DNA from: an uncultured Coriobacteriaceae bacterium
Lineage (GTDB): Bacteria > Actinomycetota > Coriobacteriia > Coriobacteriales > Eggerthellaceae
DNA length: 17,056 nucleotides
Direction of reading: 5' to 3'
NCBI GenBank assembly: GCA_900550055.1
Contig: URQU01000034.1
Location: forward strand, 1-17,056
Below the pieces are notes generated by a model. It saw only the letters and a program-made list of their open reading frames with translations, did no database searches and had not been told where the DNA came from. Position numbers and translations under genes: made by a program. Each line of letters begins with the position of its first letter. Position 1 is the stretch's first letter. Of this stretch, positions 7,229-14,450 are shown in pieces.

Positions 7229-9388
7229 TTACGACCTGCGCGAGCTGCCGTACGCCGCGTTCTTGCGATTGCCGAATGCGCTGCCCTTGCGCGCGCTTTT
7301 CTTCAGGTCCTTGAGCACATCCGCCTCGCTTTCGCCTTCCACGCCGGCGCGCAGGCGCACCACCTCGTCTCGCAACCGCGCCGCCTCCTCGAAGTCCATA
7401 TTGCGCGACGCTTCCGCCATGTCCTCCTCCATGCTGGAGATGACGCGCAGCACCTCTTCGCGCGATAGCTCGGCAAGCTGCATGTTTACCTGCTCGGACG
7501 ACACGTCGCCCATTTCCCCATGCACGTAGCTCATGATGTCGACGACCGCTTTCGTGACCGTTTTGGGCGTGATGCCGTGCTCTTCGTTATATTCCATCTG
7601 GATACTGCGACGACGGCGCGTCTCGGTGATGGCCAGGTCCATGGAATCGGTTGTCTTATCGGCATACATGATTACCTGACCGTTCGCGTTGCGCGCCGCA
7701 CGCCCGATGGTTTGGATCAGGCTGCGCTGGTTTCGCAGGAAGCCTTCCTTGTCGGCATCGAGGATGGCGACCAACGTCACTTCAGGCAAGTCCAGGCCCT
7801 CGCGCAACAGGTTGATTCCCACCAGCACGTCGAACTTGCCCAAACGCAGATCACGCAGGATGTCCACGCGTTCAAGCGTGCCTATATCGCTATGCATGTA
7901 GCGGGTGCGTATACCGCGGTCCAGAAGATGATCGGTCAAGTCCTCGGCCATCTTCTTGGTAAGCGTGGTTATAAGCACGCGCTCGTTGCGGTCGGCGCGC
8001 TCCTTCGCCTCGTCGATGATGTCGTCGATCTGGCTTGCACTGCCACGCACGATGATCTCGGGGTCCAACAAGCCGGTTGGGCGGATGATCTGTTCCACCT
8101 GCTGCTGGCTGACCTTCAGCTCATAATCGCCGGGCGTTGCCGATACGTAAACGAACTGCGGCACGCGCTCCTCGAACTCGTCGAAACGCAACGGGCGGTT
8201 ATCCAAGCAGCTAGGCAGCCTGAACCCGTGCTCGGTCAGAGTGATCTTGCGGCTACGGTCTCCTTCATGCATGCCGCGGATTTGAGGCACCGTCACATGG
8301 CTCTCGTCGATGATGCACAGAAAATCGTCCGGGAAGTAATCGATCAGCGTATACGGAGGCTCTCCGGGCTCACGCCCATCAAGATGTCGCGAGTAGTTCT
8401 CGATGCCGCTGCAAAACCCCATGGTTTCCAGCATCTCAAGATCGTAGTTCACGCGCATCTCCAGCCGCTGAGCCTCAAGCAGCTTGCCCTCTTCCTTGAA
8501 CTGTTGCAAGCGCCCGCGCAGCTCCTCTTGGATGGTTTGGATAGCGTGCTCCATCTTGGGGCGCGCCGTCACGTAATGGGAGGCCGGCCAGATGGGCAGT
8601 GCCTCGTAGGTTTGTAAAACCTCACCCGTGACGTTGTCTATCTCCGAGATCTCCTCTATCTCATCGCCCCAGAATTCCACGCGCACCGGATTGTCGGCAT
8701 ACGGCGGGAACACGTCCAGATTGTCTCCACGCACGCGGAACGTGCCGCGCTTCAGCTCATAATCGTTACGATCGTATTGGATATCGATAAGGTCATGGAT
8801 CATCTGGTCGCGATCTGTCTCTTTTTGCTTGTCAACGAACACGGCCATGCCCGCATAATCCATAGGGCTGCCGATACCGTAGATGCAGCTTACCGAAGCA
8901 ACCACGATAACATCGCGCCTGGACAGCAGTGCGCTAGTGGCCGCATGACGCAGCTTCTCAACCTCTTCGTTGATGGAGGCATCCTTTTCGATGAACGTGT
9001 CCGACGAGGGCACGTACGCCTCTGGCTGATAGTAATCGTAGTAGCTGACGAAATACACCACCGCGTTATCGGGGAAGAACTCCTTCAGCTCGCCTGCAAG
9101 CTGGGCGGCAAGCGTCTTGTTCGGTGCCATGACAAGCGTAGGCCTCTGCACCGCCTCGATGGTTTTCGCCATGGTAAACGTTTTGCCCGAGCCAGTGACG
9201 CCCAGCAGCGTTTGATAACGCAGCCCGTCCTCAACACCCTGGGCCAGCTTTTCGATCGCCTGCGGTTGATCGCCTGAAGGCTCATATGGGCTGACCACCC
9301 GAAACGGCGTGTTCGCAAGGCGCACTTCGGGCAGCTTGCCCTCCATTGCCATACCCTCGATGTTCTTCAGATGGCTGCTCATATGCAA
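7229..9388 (-). CDS. uvrB: Excinuclease ABC subunit UvrB
   Basis: A 719-residue UvrB, the damage-verifying helicase of nucleotide excision repair, which is loaded by UvrA and recruits UvrC. Walker A GVTGSGKT is at 63-70; the damage-probing beta-hairpin YYDYYQPEAYVP is at 116-127; the Walker B-type DESH is at 361-364; motif V/VI residues include LLREGLDLPE (527-536) and QTIGRAARN (559-567). The C-terminal UVR motif that contacts UvrC spans about 643-680, followed by a basic tail rich in Lys, Arg and Ser. Length is slightly above the usual 660-700. The start is TTG at 9388, six bases after GGAGG (9399-9395); an ATG at 9382 is the alternative but is 12 bases away from that site. It has its own promoter with an inverted repeat and stands downstream of coaE. 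Confidence 0.97.
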   Translation of the reverse strand: MHMSSHLKNIEGMAMEGKLPEVRLANTPFRVVSPYEPSGDQPQAIEKLAQGVEDGLRYQTLLGVTGSGKTFTMAKTIEAVQRPTLVMAPNKTLAAQLAGELKEFFPDNAVVYFVSYYDYYQPEAYVPSSDTFIEKDASINEEVEKLRHAATSALLSRRDVIVVASVSCIYGIGSPMDYAGMAVFVDKQKETDRDQMIHDLIDIQYDRNDYELKRGTFRVRGDNLDVFPPYADNPVRVEFWGDEIEEISEIDNVTGEVLQTYEALPIWPASHYVTARPKMEHAIQTIQEELRGRLQQFKEEGKLLEAQRLEMRVNYDLEMLETMGFCSGIENYSRHLDGREPGEPPYTLIDYFPDDFLCIIDESHVTVPQIRGMHEGDRSRKITLTEHGFRLPSCLDNRPLRFDEFEERVPQFVYVSATPGDYELKVSQQQVEQIIRPTGLLDPEIIVRGSASQIDDIIDEAKERADRNERVLITTLTKKMAEDLTDHLLDRGIRTRYMHSDIGTLERVDILRDLRLGKFDVLVGINLLREGLDLPEVTLVAILDADKEGFLRNQRSLIQTIGRAARNANGQVIMYADKTTDSMDLAITETRRRRSIQMEYNEEHGITPKTVTKAVVDIMSYVHGEMGDVSSEQVNMQLAELSREEVLRVISSMEEDMAEASRNMDFEEAARLRDEVVRLRAGVEGESEADVLKDLKKSARKGSAFGNRKNAAYGSSRRS

Positions 9389-9411
9389 TCACGTCCTCCG
9401 CAGGCGCTTCC

Positions 9412-9430
9412 CTTCGATCAGTGCTCGAAG
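9412..9430 (-). promoter_or_regulatory. Inverted-repeat operator candidate at the uvrB transcription start
   Basis: CTTCGA (9412-9417) and TCGAAG (9425-9430) form a perfect inverted repeat with a 7-base spacer. It overlaps the end of the uvrB -10 and the predicted start near 9422, a typical repressor position. uvrB is commonly an SOS gene controlled by LexA. The half-site is not the canonical GAAC/GTTC box of Bacillus or mycobacteria, so the protein that binds is unknown. Confidence 0.45.
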
Positions 9431-9457
9431 TCTAGCACGCCTAATAGAAAAGAACAA
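9429..9457 (-). promoter_or_regulatory. uvrB promoter
   Basis: On the minus strand a -35-like TTGTTC (9457-9452) is followed after 17 bases by an extended -10 TGCTAGACT (9437-9429). The predicted start is about 34 bases before the TTG start codon. Confidence 0.6.
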
Positions 9458-9492
9458 GTGTACGTTTTTCGGTTTGCGAATACAGGTAATGC

Positions 9493-9550
9493 AAAAGCCC
9501 CTGCCGCACAGCGCACCCGATCGAAATCGGGTGCGCAGCGCCGCAGGGGC
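9493..9550 (-). terminator. Two-part terminator of coaE
   Basis: An outer stem GCCCCTGC (9497-9504) with GCAGGGGC (9543-9550) encloses an inner perfect stem GCGCACCCGAT (9511-9521) with ATCGGGTGCGC (9526-9536). On the minus strand the structure is followed by TTTT (9496-9493). It starts 40 bases after the coaE stop and separates coaE from the uvrB promoter. Confidence 0.8.
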
Positions 9551-9589
9551 CCACGATGCTCACGCCTGTGCGCTTATCGCGCAATCGCG

Positions 9590-10198
9590 CTAGTCAAGCG
9601 TTTTGCTGTATTCGCGCCACCACTGCTCGACATGTTCGCGCAGCTGCTCGGGCGTGCCGTCGTTGTTAAACACCACATCGGCTTGCTCGATACGATCTGC
9701 ATCGCCGATTTGACGCGCGATGCGGCGGCGCACATCCTCCTCATCCCAACCGCTTGCGACGGCACGGGCGATGCGGTCATCAAGCGGAGCGAGCACGGCG
9801 ATGACCACATCGGCGCCGTTTGCCATGGACACCTGGCGGTTCTTGAAGACGGAGTACTCGACCACCACGGCTTTGTTTCCCTGGCGCTCAAGCTCGTCGA
9901 GCTGGTCGGTGAACGCCTCCTCGATGCGCGGCATGGTGATGCGGTTGAGCTTGCGCGTCTCCGCCGGCGTGGCGAAAGCCTTCGCCGCCACCTTCGAACG
10001 CACGATCTGGCCGTCAGAGCCCAGGATATCGGCACCGAACGCCTCTACCAGATCGGCCTTGACCGTATCCCACAGCAGCACGTCGTGCCCGACCTTGTCA
10101 AGATCGATAAACGGGACGCCCTGCTCGGCCAGAACCTTGCGGGCCGTCGATTTGCCGGCGCCCATGCCGCCGATGACGAACAGCTTCTTCATACCCAT
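9590..10198 (-). CDS. coaE: Dephospho-CoA kinase CoaE
   Basis: A 202-residue kinase that phosphorylates the 3'-hydroxyl of dephospho-CoA with ATP, the last step of coenzyme A synthesis. The P-loop GGMGAGKST is at 9-17. FIDLDKVGHDVL (30-41) matches the acceptor-site region, and VVFNNDGTPEQL (174-185) is the family's C-terminal signature. Length is usual for CoaE. The start ATG at 10198 follows AAAGGAGG (10211-10204) by five bases. The frame stays open to an ATG at 10240 that sits six bases after TAGTAT and could be a leaderless start, adding 14 residues. In Actinobacteria coaE normally lies between rpsA and uvrB; here an opposite-strand acyltransferase gene separates it from rpsA. Confidence 0.93.
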   Translation of the reverse strand: MGMKKLFVIGGMGAGKSTARKVLAEQGVPFIDLDKVGHDVLLWDTVKADLVEAFGADILGSDGQIVRSKVAAKAFATPAETRKLNRITMPRIEEAFTDQLDELERQGNKAVVVEYSVFKNRQVSMANGADVVIAVLAPLDDRIARAVASGWDEEDVRRRIARQIGDADRIEQADVVFNNDGTPEQLREHVEQWWREYSKTLD

Positions 10199-10251
10199 GC
10201 CTGCCTCCTTTGTCGGCATCGCCACGTTCCCTTCACGCATATCTTCATACT

Positions 10252-10257
10252 ATGATA
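10252..10257 (-). promoter_or_regulatory. Candidate -10 element of coaE
   Basis: TATCAT (10257-10252 on the minus strand) would start transcription near 10245, giving a leader of about 47 bases with the strong AAAGGAGG ribosome site. No -35 match is evident. Confidence 0.3.
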
Positions 10258-10324
10258 CACGCACCGCACGGCCGAAGAGCACGGCACATGCCATCATTTG
10301 CCGACAGGTTACGGTAGGCGGCAC

Positions 10325-10333
10325 TGGTATACT
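10325..10333 (+). promoter_or_regulatory. Extended -10 promoter of the acyltransferase gene
   Basis: TGGTATACT (10325-10333) is an extended -10 with a near-consensus hexamer TATACT. The predicted start is near 10340, about 45 bases before the ATG. No convincing -35 is seen at 16-18 bases. Confidence 0.55.
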
Positions 10334-10385
10334 GGGGCGATGTGCTGCGGATCAAGGGAGCGCAGCAGATGAGAAGGGAAGCATC

Positions 10386-12545
10386 ATGCCGGAAACGCCG
10401 GCTGGGAGCCACACACGCAATCGTTCGCGAAGCGGCTACGCGGCCCCCGCACACAACACGTACGCTCAACAACGTTCCGGCACGCACGGCCACGCCGCAA
10501 GCGGTTCATCCGCCTCATCGCGCTCTGCCCATCGCGCAAGCACTGCAACGGGCAGCCGTCACGACGGCGCATCGTCGCGCAGCGCAAGCGCACCTCGGAA
10601 CCCGGAACAACCCCAGCGCAAGAAATCGCGCTATATCCCCGCCCTCGACGGCCTGCGCGCGCTTGCCGTGCTCGGCGTCATCGCCTATCACATGGGCATG
10701 GCCTGGATGCCCGGCGGCCTGCTCGGCGTCACCGTGTTCTTCGTGCTGTCAGGCTACCTCATCACCAGCCTGCTGCTTATCGAATGGGATTCCACGGGTG
10801 CCATCAACTTGCCCCAATTCTGGCTGCGCCGCGTAAAACGCCTGTTCCCCGCCATCGCCTTCGTCATCATATGCACCGCCGTGCTCTGCACGCTGTTCGA
10901 CCACAGCCTGCTCACGAAGCTGCGCGAGGACATGTGGGCTGCGCTTTGCTGGGTTACCAACTGGTGGTACATCCTGCGCGACGTGTCCTACTTCGACGCA
11001 CTGGGCGCCCCAAGCCCCGTCACCCATTTCTGGTCGCTTGCCATCGAGGAGCAGTTCTACGTGGTTTGGCCCGTAGTCCTCATCCTTGCGCACAAGTTCG
11101 GCGTGAAGCGCAGCCATATGCGCAACGCCACCTTCGTACTCGCACTGGCATCCGCGCTTGAGATGGCGCTTCTGTTCAATCCCAATGCCGACCCCTCGCG
11201 CGTGTACTACGGAACCGACACCCGCGCATTCAGCCTGCTCATCGGCGCATGGCTTGCGTTCGTATGGCCGTCGAACCAGCTTGGCGCGAATAACGAGATT
11301 CACCTGGACCGCAACGTGCGGCTGGCGCTCGACGCCGTGGGCGGCATCGCGCTCATAGGCTTGGTGGCCATGATGGCGGGCATCGAGGGAACATCGGCGT
11401 TCATGTATCGCGGCGGCATCTTGCTCGCCTCCGTGATCACCATGGTCATCATCGCCGTCATCGTGCACCCGTCAAGCCTGTTGGCGAGGGTCTTCGCCGC
11501 AAAGCCGCTCGTATGGATCGGCCTGCACTCCTACGGCATGTACCTGTGGCACTACCCCATCCTTCTGCTTATGAACCCGCGCAGCAACATCGACGGCACC
11601 CCGTGGTGGATGTACCTGGTGGAGCTTGCCGTCATCTTCGGCATCTCATGGTTCTCCTATAAGTTCGTGGAAGACCCCATCCGCCATGGCGCCATCGGCA
11701 AGTTCGTGGGCAACGTGCGCAGCGGGCAGATCCTGCTTGTCGACTGGCTTCGCACCCACGCCCTGCCCACGGCGGCTGCCTCCTTGCTCACCATCATCTG
11801 CATCGGCGGGCTGATTTTCGTGCCCGACACCTCCGCGCTTGAAGGCGGCGATCTGCTGAAGGACGAATCGGCGCATGTTGCAGGCTTGCCCGCAGACACA
11901 TCGGGCACCTCCGCTGCAGCCGAGAAACCCAAGCTCGACGTGCTTATGATCGGCGACTCGGTATCGGTGCGCGCCATCCCCAACTTCACCGAAACGTTCC
12001 CCTACGGCGCCATCGATGCCGCCGTGAACCGCCAGCTCACCGTTGGCCAGGAGGTCTACCGCTCCTATGCCGAGCAGGACATCGTCGGCGATGTGGTGGT
12101 GTTCGCCCTGGGAACGAACGGGCAGGTCACCGACGAACAGCTGGACGACCTGCTTGGCGTGGTGGGCACCGACAAGCACGTGTTCTTCGTGAACACCCGC
12201 AGCCCGCAAAGCTGGATGGCGGAGACGAACGCTGCGCTCGATCGCGCCGCCGAGCGTTACAACAACGTGCAGGTCATCGATTGGTACGACCTGAGCGCCT
12301 CTCACGGCACCTGGTTCGATGGCGACGGCACGCACTTGTCCTCGGAAGGCGCGCAGGCTTATATCGACATGGTTCACGACGCTATCGGAAGCCTTCTGCC
12401 CGAGCATAAGGAAGGCGACCAGGTGGCGCATGCCGAAACGCCTATGGAGGCCGCAACCTCGAAGGCCATCGCAGCCCAGCAGGCAGCCGTTGCCTCCATT
12501 GCCACCAACATAGCCAGCAGCCTTGGGGAGCACCCGCAGGAGTAG
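10386..12545 (+). CDS. OatA-like membrane acyltransferase (AT3 domain plus SGNH domain)
   Basis: A 719-residue membrane protein. AAGGGA upstream fixes the ATG at 10386; the frame is open further upstream, but that part is antisense to coaE. Residues 1-80 are a hydrophilic Ser/Arg/Ala/His-rich tail of low complexity. The AT3 membrane domain runs from about 82 to 475: RYIPALDGLRALAVL (82-96), H102, VTHFWSLAIEEQFYVVWP (212-229), LHSYGMYLWHYPI (380-392) and about ten hydrophobic helices. The extracytoplasmic SGNH hydrolase-like domain is at about 515-670 with GDSV (S525), GTNG (N578), and D647 and H650 in DGTH. The AT3 part probably passes an acetyl group across the membrane and the SGNH part transfers it, in OatA to muramic acid of peptidoglycan, giving lysozyme resistance. 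Substrate is inferred; other glycopolymers are possible. The 50-residue Ala-rich tail is unexplained. It interrupts the rpsA-coaE order on the opposite strand. Confidence 0.88.
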   Translation: MPETPAGSHTRNRSRSGYAAPAHNTYAQQRSGTHGHAASGSSASSRSAHRASTATGSRHDGASSRSASAPRNPEQPQRKKSRYIPALDGLRALAVLGVIAYHMGMAWMPGGLLGVTVFFVLSGYLITSLLLIEWDSTGAINLPQFWLRRVKRLFPAIAFVIICTAVLCTLFDHSLLTKLREDMWAALCWVTNWWYILRDVSYFDALGAPSPVTHFWSLAIEEQFYVVWPVVLILAHKFGVKRSHMRNATFVLALASALEMALLFNPNADPSRVYYGTDTRAFSLLIGAWLAFVWPSNQLGANNEIHLDRNVRLALDAVGGIALIGLVAMMAGIEGTSAFMYRGGILLASVITMVIIAVIVHPSSLLARVFAAKPLVWIGLHSYGMYLWHYPILLLMNPRSNIDGTPWWMYLVELAVIFGISWFSYKFVEDPIRHGAIGKFVGNVRSGQILLVDWLRTHALPTAAASLLTIICIGGLIFVPDTSALEGGDLLKDESAHVAGLPADTSGTSAAAEKPKLDVLMIGDSVSVRAIPNFTETFPYGAIDAAVNRQLTVGQEVYRSYAEQDIVGDVVVFALGTNGQVTDEQLDDLLGVVGTDKHVFFVNTRSPQSWMAETNAALDRAAERYNNVQVIDWYDLSASHGTWFDGDGTHLSSEGAQAYIDMVHDAIGSLLPEHKEGDQVAHAETPMEAATSKAIAAQQAAVASIATNIASSLGEHPQE

Positions 12546-12582
12546 ACGCATCCTGACAAACAAGCGTGCGAACCGAACGATT

Positions 12583-12633
12583 TCGGGCCGCAATCGTATG
12601 CGAATCAACGCATCACGATGGCGGCCCGATTTG
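12583..12633 (+). terminator. Terminator of the acyltransferase gene
   Basis: TCGGGCCGC (12583-12591) pairs with GCGGCCCGA (12621-12629). Inside, ATCGT pairs with ACGAT and TGCG with CGCA around an AATCAA loop, with small bulges. A short TTTG follows. It begins 37 bases after the stop codon. Confidence 0.6.
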
Positions 12634-12806
12634 CGTTGAGCGGGAAGCGCTGATGATAGGGCCCCTAACGCACGCCTCCTGCTTGATTCATGCTCATCGC
12701 AACCGTTTTTCCGACCCTTAAGGTTTTCGATATCCGTAAACGATGAAGTCGCGTTAAAGACAAATATGCTGTAGCTTTGCCGGCATTTCTCGCGCCTAGG
12801 AGAAGG

Positions 12807-12899
12807 ATGCCTATTGCCGCGCAAAGATATGGCATCAAAGCTACCGCATCAACGAATACCTTGCGCCCTGCAGTTCCAGCCTTGGGAATCCTTCGATGA
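12807..12899 (+). CDS. Possible small protein, 30 residues
   Basis: ATG at 12807 is preceded by AGGAG with four bases between (AGGAGAAGGATG) and opens a 30-codon frame ending in TGA at 12897-12899, just before the rpsA terminator hairpin. The predicted peptide is basic and Ala-rich (begins MPIAAQRYGIKA), with no membrane helix or known motif. A -10-like TATGCT at 12765-12770 could start a transcript about 30 bases upstream. The frame is short enough to occur by chance, so this is only a candidate. Confidence 0.2.
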   Translation: MPIAAQRYGIKATASTNTLRPAVPALGILR

Positions 12900-12912
12900 C
12901 CCCCAGACGCAA

Positions 12913-12942
12913 CAAGGCCCCCGGCGTATGCCGGGGGCCTTG
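12913..12942 (-). terminator. Terminator of rpsA
   Basis: A perfect 13-bp GC-rich stem, CAAGGCCCCCGGC (12913-12925) with GCCGGGGGCCTTG (12930-12942), has a 4-base loop. It lies 43 bases past the rpsA stop in the minus direction. The following T-tract is short (TTG). Confidence 0.75.
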
Positions 12943-12984
12943 CGGATGCTAAGCGGTTGCTTGAAGCTTGAGGCTTAGGTCAGC

Positions 12985-14187
12985 TTATTCAGCCTGCTCC
13001 TCAGCGGGCTTGTCAGCCTTCTTCTCGCGCTTCTTGGCCGGCTTCTCCTCAACCTGGATGGACTCGTCCACGGGGATCTCGAAGCCCATCTCAGCAGCAG
13101 CAGCCTTCATGGACAGGCTGATGCGACGACGGTCGGGGTTGATCTCCATGACCTTGACCTTGACCATGTCGCCGGGCTTGACGACCTGAGCAGGCGTGTC
13201 GATGTGGCGCATGGCCATCTCGGAGATGTGCACCAGGCCCTCGATGGACTGACCCAGCTCGACGAAGGCGCCGAACGGAACGGTCTTGGTGACCTTGCCG
13301 TCGACGATGGAGCCGACCGGGTAGCTCTCGACCAGCTTGATCCACGGATCCTCGGTGGTCTGCTTCAGGCCCAGGGAGATGCGCTCGCGCTGCAGATCGA
13401 CGTCCAGAACCTCGACCTCGACCTCGTCGCCGACCTTGACGACCTCGGACGGATGATTGACGTGGTTCCAGGACAGCTCGGAAATGTGGACCAGACCGTC
13501 GATGCCGCCCAGGTCAACGAAGGCGCCGAAGTCGACGATGCTGGAAACCGTGCCCTTGAGGCGCATGCCCTTGGACAGCTTGGAGAGGATCTCGGCGCGC
13601 TCGTTCTTGCGGCCCTCCTCCAAGAGAACGCGACGGGACAGCACGACGTTGTTGCGGTTGCGATCCATCTCGATGACGCGGGCCTCGATCTCGGTGCCCA
13701 GGTAGGCATCCAGATCCTTCACGCGGCGCAGGTCCACGAGAGAGGCCGGAAGGAAGCCGCGCAGGCCGATGTCCAGGATAAGACCGCCCTTGACCACCTC
13801 GATGACCTCGCCGGTGACCACTTCGCCGGCCTTGAACTTCTCCTCGACGGAAATCCAGGCACGCTCGTACTCGGCGCGCTTCTTGGAGAGGATGAGGCGG
13901 CCGTCCTTGTCCTCCTTCTGGAGAACCAGAGCCTCGATCTTGTCGCCCAGGCTCACGATGTCGGACGGATCGGCATCCTTGCGGATGGACAGCTCGCGGG
14001 CCGGGATGACGCCCTCGCTCTTGAAGCCGATGTCCACCAGCACCTCGTCGTGCTCCAGCTTGACGACGGTACCGTCGACGAGATCGCCCTCGTCGAACTC
14101 GGTCAGCGTGCCGTCGATCATCTCGTTCATCTGCTCATCGGAGATGTCGGAGAAGTCGATCACGGAGGTGTTCTTGATTTCGGTCAA
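12985..14187 (-). CDS. rpsA: 30S ribosomal protein S1
   Basis: A 400-residue S1 with four S1 RNA-binding domains at about 34-104, 120-187, 205-275 and 292-361. The third and fourth are the best matches, with SIVDFGAFVDLGGIDGLVHIS (start about 216) and TVPFGAFVELG (302-312). Four rather than six domains is the normal actinobacterial form. The C-terminal 30 residues are a Lys/Glu/Ala-rich tail. S1 binds mRNA on the small subunit and helps initiation on structured leaders. The initiator is TTG at 14187: AAAGGGG (14200-14194) lies six bases before it, and no ATG or GTG in frame fits better. Codon use is strongly biased to GAC, GAG, AAG and CTG/GTC, as in highly expressed genes. It has its own promoter, a leader of about 146 nt and a terminator. 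Confidence 0.96.
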   Translation of the reverse strand: MTEIKNTSVIDFSDISDEQMNEMIDGTLTEFDEGDLVDGTVVKLEHDEVLVDIGFKSEGVIPARELSIRKDADPSDIVSLGDKIEALVLQKEDKDGRLILSKKRAEYERAWISVEEKFKAGEVVTGEVIEVVKGGLILDIGLRGFLPASLVDLRRVKDLDAYLGTEIEARVIEMDRNRNNVVLSRRVLLEEGRKNERAEILSKLSKGMRLKGTVSSIVDFGAFVDLGGIDGLVHISELSWNHVNHPSEVVKVGDEVEVEVLDVDLQRERISLGLKQTTEDPWIKLVESYPVGSIVDGKVTKTVPFGAFVELGQSIEGLVHISEMAMRHIDTPAQVVKPGDMVKVKVMEINPDRRRISLSMKAAAAEMGFEIPVDESIQVEEKPAKKREKKADKPAEEQAE

Positions 14188-14333
14188 AACGGACCCCTTT
14201 CAAAAACTAAATCGGGGACCCTTCGTCATGATGGTTGATACGTACCATGTTCGCTTGCAGAAGCAAGGATCGCGGTGCAACAAACATGTCTCGGGGGCCA
14301 ACAGATACTTACACTTGCCGCCTATCGGCAAGC
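14188..14333 (-). promoter_or_regulatory. Structured 5' leader of rpsA
   Basis: The predicted mRNA begins near 14333 and has about 146 untranslated bases. Its first bases form a hairpin, CTTGCCG (14320-14314 side) with CGGCAAG (14332-14326), loop of five. A second small hairpin pairs CTTGC and GCAAG (14254-14267) around a four-base loop. The leader ends with AAAGGGG before the TTG start. S1 is known to control its own synthesis in enterobacteria, so a control function is possible here; I do not recognise a named RNA family. Confidence 0.4.
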
Positions 14334-14339
14334 CCGCCC

Positions 14340-14348
14340 AGTATAGCA
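14340..14348 (-). promoter_or_regulatory. rpsA promoter
   Basis: The extended -10 TGCTATACT reads 14348-14340 on the minus strand with hexamer TATACT. No -35 match is found at standard spacing, so it probably relies on the TGC extension. Confidence 0.6.
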
Positions 14349-14450
14349 CCGCTCGCGCGCGCTTCATTGTGAATTTTCCCCGAGTGCCGACATTTTTCGC
14401 AGCGCGCCCACAAGGCGGCCAAGAAGAGCCCTCAGCGCGTCGAAGGCGCC

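Larger units (their letters stand above)
12546..12984. other. 439-base gap with two terminators and a possible small gene
   Basis: The left end holds a long hairpin after the acyltransferase and the right end the rpsA terminator. In the middle (about 12640-12900), base composition is less GC-rich than the flanks. It contains a -10-like TATGCT (12765-12770) and a 30-codon reading frame with a ribosome site. Otherwise I see nothing recognisable. Confidence 0.5.

Noticed and set aside
7520..8617. A 365-codon plus-strand frame inside uvrB
   Set aside because: uvrB is unmistakable on the other strand, and this product has no domain.
9412..9430. A definite LexA box at uvrB
   Set aside because: The half-sites are not the known GAAC/GTTC type, so only an unnamed operator is claimed.
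9720..10385. Upstream extension of the acyltransferase frame to give 941 residues
   Set aside because: This part is antisense to coaE, Ser/Thr/Arg-rich without domain, and the ATG at 10386 has a ribosome site and promoter.
11646..12824. A 392-codon minus-strand frame overlapping the acyltransferase gene
   Set aside because: Antisense to the SGNH and membrane domains; its translation shows no known motif and it has no convincing ribosome site.
13204..14238. A 344-codon plus-strand frame across rpsA
   Set aside because: It is antisense to S1; its Leu/Asp/Val repetition is the mirror image of the S1 domain repeats.
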